A stretch of DNA of 64,000 nt. Source: Candidula unifasciata. Taxonomy: Eukaryota; Mollusca; Gastropoda; Stylommatophora; Geomitridae. Positions within the stretch are counted from its first letter, which is position 1. The number at the start of each line of letters is the position of its first letter. Below, one piece after another: positions 58,501 through 61,020 of this stretch. The position numbers and the translations under genes were made by a program. The notes beneath the pieces were generated by a model. It saw nothing but the letters and a program-made list of their open reading frames with translations. It was not told the DNA's origin and made no database searches. Where the stretch lies: positions 1 to 64,000 of the forward strand of contig CAJHNH020008453.1 of assembly GCA_905116865.2 (NCBI GenBank), written 5' to 3'.

Positions 58501-60341
58501 ACAAACACTGGAACGACCTCTGTAGTTCTTCCGCTAAATTCGATGTTACGGCCCTTTGGTTGTCATCAATATCGGGAAAGGAGCGTCATTCCAATTGTAT
58601 CTTTAATTTTTGGAACAGAAAATAATCACAGGGAGACAAATCTGCGAAATAGGATGGGATTGTTGAAAACACACACTTGTTTTGCGGTCAAAAATTCCTG
58701 AATAACTGCCGCCCGGTGAGTCAGGGCATTGTAATGAAAAGGGAAAATACTGCCAGGTGTTGAATACCTGGGTTGGACTTGGATAATCTTTTTTTAATAG
58801 GCATTTCAAAATACTTAAATGAATTGTGTCTGTGACAGTCTGTCCCTCTGGAATCAATTCTTTCTAAATAACGCCGTTGCTGTCGTAGAATAACACCAAC
58901 ATTCTCTTCACTTTCAACTTTTAAAAACGGATTTATTTCCTTAAGGTGATGATGATGATGACTTCCACTGAGCACTTTGGCGTTAAATCCATGTTTTATC
59001 CTCTGCAACAATCTAATCTAAGAAATATTCATATCTATGACATGTTTCGAAGATGTCTTTTGCGTACTCAACACGCTGATGTTTTTTGGTCATCAGACAA
59101 CGAATGTGATACAAACCGGCAAGCAATTACTTTTTACTGCCCAAATCTTGCACTAAAGTTTTACAAGTGATTTCTTTGTTAACGCCAAATTTATTTGCCA
59201 TCATCCTCACAGTCAAAGATATTCTTGTATCCGTTATCTGACCTTTGCAATGAGTTCCTCATTACGAGCAGAAATTAGGCGTCCATCTCTAATTGCATTG
59301 TAATCATTTTCGCACCATTTTTGAATCGTGAATACCACCTGAAAATCTGGCACGAGAAAACAAAATATCCCCATAAACTTGTCACATCAATTCAACTTCT
59401 TAATGGTGCATTGACGGAGTTTTAAAAAGAATTTATTGTTAGCTTTTTGCTCCGTGCTGATTACGTAACAATGCACCTCTGGCTGTCTCAACAAAATGGC
59501 GGCTTTTTTGTCTGCTTATGGAATGGCAACGAAAAGTTGCCAGATCATAGAGGAACTGCATTAAAGTGTCCCAACAACATGAGGAACTGCATTAAAGTGT
59601 CGCCATAACATGAAGAACTGTATCAAAGGGTCGCCATAATATGAGGAACTGTATCAAAGGGTCGCCATAAAATGAGGAACTGTATCAAAGGGTCACCATA
59701 ACATGAGGAACTGTATTAAAGGGTCGCCACAACATGAGGAACTGTATTAAAGGGTCACCACAACATGAGGAACTGTATTAAAGGGTCACCACAACACGAG
59801 GAAATGTATTAAAATGTCGCCACAACATGAGAAACTGCATTAAAGTGTCGCCACAACATGAGGAACTGTTTCAAAGGGTCGCTACAACATGAGAAACTGT
59901 ATTAAAGGGTCACCACAACATGAGGAACTGTATTAAAGGGTCACCACAACTTAAGGAACTGTATCAAAGGGTTGCAGCATTAAGAAGGTTGGGAGCCACT
60001 GGTCTAGCATGATACGTAAAACATTTTACTTCTGTGTTGACTACTTTTCTTGTCTTCTGAAAACAATGTCCATGTTTGATACTGATAGAATAGCCTTGGT
60101 TTGTGGTTTCACTAGGCAATTGTACTTGCAGTTTGCCACTGCAGTAACCCTCGGCTCTAAATGCTATACTCGAAATCAATGGTATCAAGGATTTACAAAA
60201 AGTGTTTGCAATCTTTAAGCCTAAGAGAATACTGTAAAAAGAAAATCCATAGAAGAAATCTATGACTTACCTCGTGGAGTTAACGTTCACTGTAGTCGAT
60301 AATAAAATCTCCAATCCCCGGAGATAGTCAGCATTGTGCAT
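13250..60341 (-). CDS. STRA6-like (retinol uptake receptor family) multispanning membrane protein, whole gene model
   Basis: Fourteen coding exons read in order on the minus strand: 60341-60271, 57971-57908, 53606-53521, 50543-50410, 45865-45711, 44550-44330, 34562-34501, 33083-32939, 27223-27175, 24703-24589, 22923-22822, 17802-17639, 17205-17023, 13636-13250. They give about 640 residues with many hydrophobic helices. Seen: motifs collinear with vertebrate STRA6, such as GRPGL, YFPVF..LA...A.S..LGSLY.W, LDNRR.YF and [20 protein letters not shown]. Known: STRA6 (PF14752 family, about 670 residues in human) is a plasma-membrane receptor that moves retinol from serum retinol-binding protein into cells. 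Inferred: the same fold and a retinoid or other lipid-transport role. Intron phases match at ten junctions; three junctions (after 44330, 32939 and 17023) need one unfound exon each. No frameshift or stop is seen, so the gene looks functional. The intron/exon ratio is very high (about 47 kb for about 2 kb coding). Confidence 0.88.
13740..13965 (-). mobile_element. SINE family D (tRNA-derived)
   Basis: Minus strand: a tRNA-like head with B box GGATTCGAATCC (13878-13889) and the body gtcgtggcgacagcactagc, ending in a G/C-rich tract. Sits in the last intron of the STRA6-like gene. Confidence 0.8.
13993..14225 (+). mobile_element. SINE family B (tRNA-derived)
   Basis: Head ggcttaggcgttgcgaacgc with B box GGGTTTGATCCC at 14036-14047, and the body atggcaaactactgaacgtc, aaaaccacaacaggc and ctggggttggttc. 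Opposite orientation to most family B copies. Confidence 0.85.
14636..14875. mobile_element. Family E repeat (+) abutting a tRNA-like head (-)
   Basis: 14636-14785 is the forward family E body (actaactgggagcttc, gaagtcggagt.cctctgcc). 14790-14875 is a reverse tRNA-like segment with cccgaacccacga (B box). Confidence 0.65.
15010..15340 (+). repeat. Minisatellite, 27 bp unit
   Basis: About 12 copies of gatgatgaccgataatgagc plus aaattat, with a recurring variant every few units (gatacagagcaaatt). Because 27 is a multiple of 3 it stays open on both strands, which is not evidence of coding. Confidence 0.95.
15345..16535. other. Intronic sequence, nothing recognised
   Basis: Searched for the exon missing between coding exon 13 and the terminal exon (expected phase 1 to 0). 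No candidate passed splice-site, frame and homology checks. Confidence 0.4.
16540..16995 (+). repeat. Second small block of the 27-bp repeat, split by a SINE
   Basis: Units at 16540-16650 and 16940-16990 (ctgataatgagcaaatta..) flank the family A SINE at 16653-16935. Confidence 0.75.
16653..16935 (+). mobile_element. SINE family A (tRNA-derived), full copy
   Basis: Head ggttgtggtgtagcggctag (A box) and cgtgggttcagaccctg (B box), the body aaatgggtaccaggcaaagt and gatta.tttataaa.tataggtctagccc, then the 3' end gtgtggaaaagagtgc and a T-rich tail. The best full-length copy in the window. Confidence 0.9.
17023..17205 (-). CDS. STRA6-like coding exon 13 (cytoplasmic DPGF.AY motif)
   Basis: 183 bases, acceptor ttggccag, donor GAAT|GTAAGT, phase 1 to 1. 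Reads (G)[34 protein letters not shown] and a charged tail ending GDEAIKE. Human has [20 protein letters not shown] at the same place. The phase 1 end does not fit the next recognised exon, so one exon is probably missing between them. Confidence 0.92.
17530..17612 (+). repeat. (CA)n microsatellite
   Basis: About 30 uninterrupted CA dinucleotides at 17563-17610, just inside the intron after coding exon 12. Confidence 0.95.
17639..17802 (-). CDS. STRA6-like coding exon 12 (last membrane helix)
   Basis: 164 bases, acceptor ctattcag, donor CCAG|GTAGGG, phase 2 to 1. Reads (R)[36 protein letters not shown] and [18 protein letters not shown]. Collinear with human RRVLYAATFLLFPLNVLVG...LP....TLDPG. 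A (CA)n microsatellite starts about 25 bases downstream of the donor. Confidence 0.93.
17960..18800 (-). pseudogene. Decayed non-LTR retrotransposon (RT C-terminal part)
   Basis: The minus strand encodes [14 protein letters not shown] and [17 protein letters not shown] near 18080-18230. Upstream (higher coordinates) frames interrupted by stops show a ..TYKYLG..F-like RT end. No catalytic motif remains. Confidence 0.65.
19090..19400 (+). mobile_element. LINE 3' fragment with short (AAG)n tail
   Basis: A partly open frame of basic composition ending at a stop, followed by aagaagaagaag at 19393-19404. Family not determined. Confidence 0.4.
19405..19505 (+). mobile_element. tRNA-like SINE head
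   Basis: ggtagagcaaaagcaagacg and B box GAGTTCGAATCT at 19458-19469. It lacks a recognisable body, so it may be a truncated SINE. Confidence 0.5.
19560..20215 (+). pseudogene. Non-LTR retrotransposon remnant with RNase H-like segment
   Basis: One frame has [17 protein letters not shown] followed by RNDPKSML, resembling the ALEWL...DS.S.L helix-strand of LINE RNase H. Frameshifts and stops follow. The family assignment is an inference from composition. Confidence 0.4.
20390..20690 (-). pseudogene. LINE ORF2 C-terminal fragment
   Basis: Minus-strand frames contain [16 protein letters not shown] and, after a frameshift, [16 protein letters not shown]: the canonical KWFGH.xRM then GRPRKKW sequence of LINE C-termini. 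The 3' end is a (TCATCA)-rich run. Confidence 0.75.
20700..21660. other. Unassigned sequence
   Basis: GC-moderate stretch with short frames only. It may be further retroelement sequence but shows no motif I can name. Confidence 0.35.
21665..21905 (-). mobile_element. SINE family B (tRNA-derived)
   Basis: Same layout as 7660-7895: head with GGGTTCGATCCC near 21843, body atggcaaactactggacg and cagccagggggtgctgg. Confidence 0.88.
21906..22345. other. AT-rich intronic sequence, nothing recognised
   Basis: Contains loosely repeated ctaa..tttaa strings only. Confidence 0.4.
22350..22582 (+). mobile_element. Family G repeat with 5' hairpins
   Basis: The body gaagccccaccctggctttt to tggggtagaaagtcagtca (22398-22582) is preceded by a perfect palindrome ctagcatatgctag (22352-22365) and a hairpin tttcgtcct/aggacgaaa (22369-22390), then a T-rich link. 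Similar T-rich links (tttttcgttttt) precede the copies at 29408 and 58245. Confidence 0.75.
22694..22789. repeat. (AT)n followed by poly-T
   Basis: About 35 AT dinucleotides and then about 25 T. Lies 30 bases downstream of coding exon 11 in its intron. Confidence 0.95.
22822..22923 (-). CDS. STRA6-like coding exon 11 (helix and LDNR loop)
   Basis: 102 bases, acceptor cttccgcag, donor AACAG|GTACTT, phase 2 to 2. Reads (W)[18 protein letters not shown], then [15 protein letters not shown]. Matches human LTLALAVILQN...WVFLE....HPQLTN. The preceding TG|G split codon gives the SWWP junction, like human SSWP. Confidence 0.9.
23075..23700 (+). pseudogene. Non-LTR retrotransposon remnant (same family as 50760-52630)
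   Basis: Reads, with several stops, ...LG..ITSDGR.V.., [50 protein letters not shown] and [12 protein letters not shown]. This is the post-RT C-terminal domain of a LINE ORF2. Confidence 0.8.
23855..24105 (-). mobile_element. SINE family A
   Basis: Minus strand: head with GTGGGTTCGCTTCC (B box near 24068), body gtgggtaccggatgccgtcc and gtgatgctgaccacatcac. Confidence 0.85.
24155..24290 (+). mobile_element. SINE family A, body only
   Basis: aaatgggtaccatgtaatgtc and aggtctagccagacatgcg. The head is missing. Confidence 0.65.
24470..24560. repeat. (AT)n microsatellite
   Basis: Interrupted AT dinucleotide run just downstream of coding exon 10. Confidence 0.95.
24589..24703 (-). CDS. STRA6-like coding exon 10 (hydrophobic helix)
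   Basis: 115 bases, acceptor acctttcag, donor GTATGT, phase 1 to 2. Reads (G)[18 protein letters not shown], then [19 protein letters not shown]. It corresponds to human IIFFLGTTALAFLVLMPVL followed by the amphipathic ...LLLFRSLESSW stretch. An (AT)n run lies directly downstream of the donor, within the intron. Confidence 0.88.
25085..25475 (+). pseudogene. LINE ORF2 C-terminal copy, family L-B, with (AAG)n tail
   Basis: Reads [20 protein letters not shown], then [17 protein letters not shown] and [19 protein letters not shown], ending in gaagaagaaaaagaagg. Near-identical to the minus-strand copy at 36255-36755, so this family moved fairly recently. 5'-truncated. Confidence 0.9.
25476..26445. 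other. No recognisable feature
   Basis: Nothing assigned. Unique-looking sequence within an intron. Confidence 0.4.
26448..26678 (-). mobile_element. SINE family B (tRNA-derived)
   Basis: Body and head as at 7660-7895, but the B box is degraded (ggaatccatcccg on the plus strand). Confidence 0.82.
26679..27170. other. No recognisable feature
   Basis: Intronic, unassigned. Confidence 0.4.
27175..27223 (-). CDS. STRA6-like coding exon 9 (short exon, AYQTAF-like helix)
   Basis: 49 bases, acceptor tttctag, donor GGG|GTAAGT, phase 0 to 1. Reads [16 protein letters not shown] plus one base of a glycine codon. It matches the human SFSAYQTAFICLG helix start. The very small size makes it easy for gene finders to miss. 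Confidence 0.8.
27384..28060 (+). repeat. (GT)n then (CA)n-rich region
   Basis: (GT)n at 27391-27450, imperfect CA and CTACA runs at 27595-27820, and (CA)n at 27966-27992 and around. Long open frames here are low-complexity artefacts. Confidence 0.93.
28165..28445 (+). pseudogene. LINE-like C-terminal fragment
   Basis: Frame [19 protein letters not shown] then [20 protein letters not shown] and [12 protein letters not shown]. It resembles the final domain of some LINE ORF2 proteins (KY..L....V.V.PVE.G..G). The start and end are not defined. Confidence 0.45.
28800..29370 (+). repeat. Minisatellite, 44 bp unit
   Basis: About 13 copies of cattttaactagtaacgcta plus gaggttttgtgatatagacatgaa. The middle copies are nearly identical and the outer ones diverged. 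It runs straight into a family G fragment. Confidence 0.95.
29385..29450 (+). mobile_element. Family G fragment (5' part)
   Basis: tttttcgtttttctgaagtcccaccctgactgttgcc. Only the first 50 or so bases are present, directly after the 44-bp array. Confidence 0.6.
29470..29970 (+). pseudogene. LINE ORF2 C-terminal remnant
   Basis: Reads [20 protein letters not shown], then [14 protein letters not shown] and [14 protein letters not shown] before a stop. A frame break lies in the GRP.KRW segment. Confidence 0.7.
29971..31895. other. Mostly unassigned intron, with poly-C and (GT/GC)n runs
   Basis: C-rich tract at 30058-30092; (GT)n/(GC)n at 31529-31600. No exon candidate with a homologous frame was seen although one is expected between 27.2 and 32.9 kb. 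Confidence 0.4.
31896..32125 (-). repeat. Interspersed repeat H, minus copy
   Basis: The minus strand reads ..attgcacaatttattgcctg, gcatatttcgctgcatctcg, ccaggtgcatactacggtaa. A plus-strand copy is at 35318-35530. No named family. Confidence 0.7.
32560..32865 (-). mobile_element. Family E repeat with TTC-rich (GAA)n tail
   Basis: On the minus strand it starts ccgtgtggatttcc, passes ctaattgggagcttcc and ttcaaagtcggagtg, reaches tccagaagtggatgaacaac and ends in gaaaaagaagaag. Confidence 0.75.
32939..33083 (-). CDS. STRA6-like coding exon 8 (helix end plus region matching the RBP-binding loop)
   Basis: Acceptor ttctactgttgcag at 33084 is strong and phase 0 continues exon 7. Reads [34 protein letters not shown] and [14 protein letters not shown]. 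The first part matches human ALLLLVGVVPTIQK; the DIY..........ED part falls where human has DVSYLLAGFG and SED. The 3' end is uncertain: donors at 32938 (AAG|GTTGGT, phase 1) and 32961 (CTG|GTATTG, phase 2) are both weak. A following exon with the next helix was not found. Confidence 0.65.
33165..33800 (-). mobile_element. LINE L-F 3' end, split by a SINE
   Basis: Shares gcgctcgggacacttcc, tccgtctcgtcttttcc and gtaatgatctattt..ccctccgctctg with 37268-37600 and 33895-34110. Interrupted at 33280-33570 by a family A SINE. Confidence 0.7.
33280..33570 (+). mobile_element. SINE family A insertion with 12-bp target duplication
   Basis: Flanked by gtacatccgtct (33268-33279) and gtatatccgtct (33571-33582), one mismatch. 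Head ggcgtccgtggctcaagcat, body aaatgggtgccaggatgta, 3' end cgcgaaaaagatctttac then TTTAC repeats. Confidence 0.85.
33895..34400 (-). mobile_element. LINE L-F 3' end, second copy
   Basis: tccgtccccatcttcagcag and ..ctgattatgtgttcgtct.. parallel 37305-37385. Noncoding-strand remnant of the RNase H region near 34260-34400. Confidence 0.65.
34501..34562 (-). CDS. STRA6-like coding exon 7 (membrane helix, GFRYP start)
   Basis: 62 bases, acceptor ctttttcag, donor GTT|GTAAGT, phase 1 to 0. Reads (G)[20 protein letters not shown], a single hydrophobic helix. It lines up with human [20 protein letters not shown]: same GF..P start, same length. The preceding exon should end ..PG in phase 1. Confidence 0.8.
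34790..34915 (-). mobile_element. SINE family A, partial
   Basis: cagcatcacattggctgcct and gaactgggagccaaagtc. The head would lie to the right, where a (TTC)n array now starts. Confidence 0.6.
34918..35275 (+). repeat. (TTC)n array
   Basis: About 350 bases of TTC triplets with rare interruptions (ctgc, gtc, ttttt). Long frames on either strand are artefacts. Confidence 0.97.
35318..35530 (+). repeat. Interspersed repeat H, plus copy
   Basis: attgcacgatttattgcctg, gcgtatttcgctgtatctcg, ccaggttcacactacagtaa; matches the minus copy at 31896-32125. Confidence 0.7.
35660..36060 (-). mobile_element. Family E repeat with an expanded (GAA)n tail
   Basis: The body lies at 35795-36060 (ggaaagttctggttgttcat, gaccaatttgaatc-like link, ctaattagtcgagccttacg). 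The tail side is an uninterrupted (TTC)n of about 115 bases at 35664-35778 on the plus strand. Confidence 0.75.
36165..37180 (+). repeat. Degenerate tandem repeat of acagtatgac/acagaatgac, split by a LINE
   Basis: 10-19 bp periodic units at 36175-36246 and 36800-37175. The LINE at 36255-36755 sits between the two halves. Confidence 0.85.
36255..36755 (-). pseudogene. LINE family L-B, 5'-truncated, near-intact C-terminus
   Basis: Open from about 36782 down: [20 protein letters not shown], then the same [36 protein letters not shown] and [17 protein letters not shown] motifs as 25085-25475. 3' tail (AAG)n at 36256-36272. Flanked by tagtacta on both sides (36247-36254 and 36756-36763), a likely 8-bp target duplication. 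Confidence 0.88.
37428..37535. repeat. Poly-C tract, about 100 bases
   Basis: C runs with only three or four interrupting A or T. Length in the assembly may be unreliable. Confidence 0.95.
37830..38030 (+). repeat. (GT)n with GATGTGTGTGTG units
   Basis: Imperfect GT repeat inside the RNase H retroelement remnant. Confidence 0.93.
38795..38995 (-). mobile_element. SINE family B
   Basis: gttgcgtatccttgcat, gctcagtagtttgcccttgc, aggatcaaacccagcacc. More diverged than the other copies. Confidence 0.7.
39060..39556 (-). pseudogene. LINE family L1a, 3' half, split by a later LINE
   Basis: Minus strand encodes [18 protein letters not shown] and, after frame breaks, [14 protein letters not shown]. 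Ends in (ATG)n at 39054-39065. The 5' continuation is at 40536-40735. Confidence 0.8.
39569..40523 (+). pseudogene. LINE L-C insertion: RT domain with FADD, two stops
   Basis: 955 bp, 5'-truncated, inserted into the L1a LINE. Flanked by a perfect 12-bp duplication aatctttgcatt (39557-39568 and 40524-40535). Reads [14 protein letters not shown] (RT motif B), [11 protein letters not shown] (catalytic motif), [10 protein letters not shown], then after two in-frame stops RMKWFGHLM and [13 protein letters not shown]. The tail is acaaaagaagaag. Confidence 0.93.
40536..40735 (-). pseudogene. LINE family L1a, 5' continuation
   Basis: Minus strand reads [19 protein letters not shown], then [18 protein letters not shown] and [15 protein letters not shown] palm end and thumb start. 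Joins 39060-39556 when the inserted LINE is removed. Confidence 0.85.
40765..41690 (+). repeat. Minisatellite, 37 bp unit
   Basis: About 25 copies of gctctagtactgggctagga plus aagatctgatacatggc, in two main variants (ctagga and cttgaa). Single diverged units lie at 37210-37262, 38735-38775 and 39010-39055. Confidence 0.96.
41870..43990 (+). repeat. Highly degenerate tandem array, about 35-40 bp unit
   Basis: Around 55 copies of actttttttagacattctgt plus ggtgagtaccgcc with heavy drift. A local block of near-identical units (gacatccgtgatgagtactg) covers 42345-42700. A single unit is also present at 36757-36795. Confidence 0.93.
44330..44550 (-). CDS. STRA6-like coding exon 6 (fifth helix and cytoplasmic loop)
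   Basis: 221 bases. The acceptor chosen is cgaacag|GCACTG at 44550, because phase 0 then fits exon 5 and the spacing from the loop cysteine to the LP..L motif equals that of human STRA6; an alternative ctag acceptor at about 44573 would break the frame. Reads [38 protein letters not shown], then a charged loop ending [13 protein letters not shown]. Donor AT|GTGAGT, phase 2. The next exon (phase 2 to 1, about 28 residues by homology) was not found. Confidence 0.85.
44615..44800 (-). mobile_element. Family E repeat, diverged
   Basis: aaccggctgtaaactcccac, ttgtacgtccacttttggac and gttccagaatttgagttttg, with ttcttcttc on the tail side. Confidence 0.65.
44810..45115 (+). pseudogene. LINE remnant, C-terminal domain (family of 50760-52630)
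   Basis: Stop-ridden frame with [38 protein letters not shown] and [10 protein letters not shown]. Confidence 0.6.
45116..45610. other. No recognisable feature
   Basis: Intronic; nothing assigned. Confidence 0.4.
45625..45692 (+). repeat. (GAT)n-type simple repeat
   Basis: gatgatgttgatgatgttga and similar, ending about 20 bases from the donor of coding exon 5. Confidence 0.9.
45711..45865 (-). CDS. STRA6-like coding exon 5 (third and fourth helices)
   Basis: 155 bases, acceptor tttatttcag, donor GCG|GTGAGT, phase 1 to 0. Reads (V)[34 protein letters not shown] and [17 protein letters not shown]. This aligns well with the human YYPLAAC....H..A.LLGS..SW segment, including the cysteine that ends the loop. 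It lies next to a GAT/GTT-rich simple repeat inside the downstream intron. Confidence 0.92.
45912..46310 (-). mobile_element. LINE family L1a 3' end with expanded (ATG)n tail
   Basis: LINE part 46005-46310 (cagatctcctacctcttgca.., caaggtgccacttatatcct, tggcgcttgatatggccaaa). Tail 45912-46000 is (CAT)n with tcatcatcattatt variants. Confidence 0.85.
46311..46985. other. No recognisable feature
   Basis: AT-rich intron between coding exons 4 and 5; nothing assigned. Confidence 0.4.
46990..49495 (+). repeat. Minisatellite, 28-29 bp unit, about 87 copies
   Basis: Unit gaggaaacattatacagtta plus tgcaagaat. A 28-bp variant lacks one t (acagtatgc); ttatac/ttttac and gagg/gaga variants alternate. Units with ggggaaacaatatac start at 48426, 48740 and 48911, spaced 314 and 171 bases, a sign of larger blocks being copied. 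Frames stay open over several units without protein character. Confidence 0.97.
49868..50170 (-). mobile_element. LINE family L1a 3' end
   Basis: Minus strand: [20 protein letters not shown] and a charged end. The noncoding-strand block tcagaaggtcttttacagaa matches the 3' ends of the other L1a copies. Confidence 0.75.
50410..50543 (-). CDS. STRA6-like coding exon 4 (second membrane helix)
   Basis: 134 bases, acceptor acttgcag, donor AAAG|GTAAAC, phase 2 to 1. After the split codon TT|C it reads [20 protein letters not shown], then [19 protein letters not shown] and PVVVK. P-x-D-x-L at the start matches the human PVDFL; the hydrophobic run that follows is the second helix and the polar end is an extracellular loop. 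Confidence 0.85.
50590..50695 (-). mobile_element. SINE family B fragment
   Basis: gttagctgcatatccactac..., tttacgttcattagtttgcc. Body only. Confidence 0.5.
50760..52630 (+). pseudogene. Decayed non-LTR retrotransposon with YADD reverse transcriptase and (GAT)n tail
   Basis: In order: ..[11 protein letters not shown].. (51250), [32 protein letters not shown] (motif B), [19 protein letters not shown] (catalytic YADD, 51820-51870), [15 protein letters not shown], then the C-terminal domain with ITSDGR and a ..FGHVMRR.. stretch, ending ggcacctgatgatgatg. Multiple stops and frameshifts. Clade not resolved. Confidence 0.85.
52672..52870 (+). mobile_element. SINE family A, diverged
   Basis: Head gccgctgtggtgtcgcggtc and B box GAGTTCAAATCC at 52712-52723, immediately after the LINE tail. 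Confidence 0.7.
52900..53035 (-). mobile_element. SINE family B, diverged body
   Basis: gttagttgcgtgtttttaaa, cagtcacattgg, gacaattttacg.tgtctagtttgccattgct. Confidence 0.55.
53225..53400 (-). mobile_element. Family E repeat
   Basis: actaaactcaggcggaaagt, ccgtctacttttgggctttg and gttgcagaatttgagttttg. Lies about 120 bases from coding exon 3, in its intron. Confidence 0.7.
53521..53606 (-). CDS. STRA6-like coding exon 3 (first membrane helix, GRPGL motif)
   Basis: 86 bases, acceptor tttatcag, donor GTAAGT, phase 0 to 2. Reads [18 protein letters not shown] followed by [10 protein letters not shown]. Vertebrate STRA6 has the same layout: a leucine-rich helix, a short basic stretch with RRR, then RGRPGL. 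This is one of the most diagnostic segments of the gene. Confidence 0.9.
53745..53965 (+). pseudogene. LINE C-terminal fragment (family of 50760-52630)
   Basis: Frames with [13 protein letters not shown] and related charged sequence; equivalent to 52420-52500. Short and broken. Confidence 0.45.
53966..54480. other. Unassigned
   Basis: Contains a short direct repeat of the string gccacatggccaat at about 53955-53983. Partly open frames without recognisable motifs. Confidence 0.35.
54590..56320 (-). pseudogene. Non-LTR retrotransposon ORF1 (gag-like) with three CCHC knuckles
   Basis: Minus strand begins near 56317. Start region [20 protein letters not shown]; then three knuckles at about 55945-55765: CARCNRA*HTAATC (stop inside), [30 protein letters not shown] coiled-coil-like stretch ([20 protein letters not shown], 55500-55590) follows and continues to about 55150 with drift. 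Triple-knuckle ORF1 is typical of Jockey/I-group LINEs. Frames shift at least twice. Confidence 0.8.
56321..57530. other. No recognisable feature
   Basis: The part next to 56320 may be the 5' untranslated region of the ORF1-bearing LINE. The remainder is AT-rich intron with a poly-T at 57233-57250. Confidence 0.4.
57535..57690 (-). mobile_element. Family G repeat, interrupted
   Basis: cacccagtgatacaaagtgcc and agaaaccccgttcaacatta are in family G order but separated by a C-rich insertion. Confidence 0.55.
57908..57971 (-). CDS. STRA6-like coding exon 2 (N-terminal loop and start of first helix)
   Basis: 64 bases, acceptor ttcag, donor GTAAGT. Reads (R)[21 protein letters not shown]. The split AG|A codon joins it to exon 1 and it ends in phase 0. 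It lines up with the human segment that carries a conserved cysteine before the first membrane helix (..SCH.., ..YHACLAS..). The helix continues into the next exon. Confidence 0.85.
58075..58250 (-). mobile_element. Family G repeat
   Basis: Reverse of 22398-22582: gcgataagcacccgatgata, gatgaggatcacc, gaggtcccggaaaccgcg, ttctggcaagaac..gggtggggc-like end. Confidence 0.85.
58374..58445 (+). repeat. (CCAT)n microsatellite
   Basis: ccatccatccatctatccgt and further CCAT, then tgtctgtctgtc. Confidence 0.95.
58535..59450 (-). pseudogene. Decayed mariner-type (Tc1/mariner) transposase
   Basis: Minus-strand frames in order: [36 protein letters not shown] (DNA-binding HTH region), [17 protein letters not shown] (first catalytic Asp region), [20 protein letters not shown] (second Asp region, H.DNA.PH changed) and a final FSVPKIKD stretch (FLFPKLK in relatives). 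Several frameshifts and stops; a GAT run near 58945. Inactive. Inverted ends not identified. Confidence 0.75.
59540..59985 (+). repeat. Minisatellite, 31 bp unit, about 14 copies
   Basis: aacatgaggaactgtattaa plus agggtcgccac with small changes; adjacent to the transposase relic. Confidence 0.95.
60040..60195 (-). mobile_element. SINE family B, diverged
   Basis: tttgtggtttcactaggcaa and ttgcagtttgccactgcagt. Weak match to the family body, about 80 bases from coding exon 1. Confidence 0.5.
60271..60341 (-). CDS. STRA6-like coding exon 1 (start codon, N-terminus)
   Basis: Encodes 23 residues beginning [15 protein letters not shown] and ending NVNST, then two bases of a split codon (phase 2). 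The ATG at 60339-60341 is chosen because it has an A at -3, follows an in-frame TGA by three codons, and keeps frame into the next exon. The exon itself begins at 60378 after an AG acceptor and ends at a GTAAGT donor. NST is an N-glycosylation sequon, in keeping with an extracellular N-terminus as in vertebrate STRA6. The sequence itself is not conserved, as expected for this end. Confidence 0.75.
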
Positions 60342-60541
60342 TGTGCCGGTTCACAGTAAGGGTAGACAATTACGAGTCCTGCAATAAAATCAACGTTGCA
60401 CGGTTTCCAATGCATGCGGTTGAAACAAATAATTTGATAAAGACAGAATAATGTACGTGTTCTCATTCATAGTTGGTAATTTAACCGACTACACAGAGAA
60501 AACAATTACCATGACGGAATATGAGGAGAAACATTTCTTAC

Positions 60542-61020
60542 CTGGAAGTTGAACGTATTTATAAAGTGTTCGCCAAAATTATAAATGAGGCAGGTATGGG
60601 GTGGCGGTGCTATCCCGCTGTGCCGTACCGGTAAACGAGCTCAGGGCAAACGGCTTATACTTTTCAACAGTTGTAATTTCAATGAACCAGGGAGAGGCCT
60701 GATTAAATAGTTAATATTGGTTTTTTTAATTTTTATTTTCAACAACGTGAATTGGGGAGTACCCACATTGTGACCAAATTTAAAAAAACAAAATGATGTA
60801 ATATGTCTTGTAGGTGAAAACCAACTATGCAACGAAACTGGACACCGCGAAATCATCCGCGATGATTTCGCAGTAATCGCATTTTCGGTGGATAAAAGGC
60901 GGAGTAGGATCCATTTCACGATAAGCGGACCGTCAACTTTTCATTCATCCCTTCTTAGACTCTTCTGGGTCAGAGGGGCGTCATTTTCTTATCTTGTGAA
61001 AGACGCGTCGGTTAGTTCCA
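60542..61020 (-). other. Putative 5' noncoding exon and leader of the STRA6-like gene
   Basis: The first coding exon has a good 3' splice acceptor (ttttattgcag) ahead of an in-frame TGA, so a spliced leader exon should lie upstream. A consensus donor, CCAG|GTAAGA, sits at the 60542/60541 boundary about 165 bases upstream on the minus strand. The donor is seen directly; the start of the exon is not. The 61020 limit is a guess from a CCAAT motif (minus-strand CCAATCAG, 61072-61079) and a TATAT motif at 61053-61062. Confidence 0.35.
60847..60871. repeat. Short perfect hairpin
   Basis: gcgaaatcatc, 3-base loop, gatgatttcgc. Lies in the presumed leader or promoter of the STRA6-like gene. Confidence 0.85.

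Noticed and set aside
60556..60563. Minus-strand TATAAATA as a promoter TATA box
   Set aside because: It is only 14 bases upstream of the proposed leader donor, so transcription would start inside the intron. It would be relevant only if that donor is not used.
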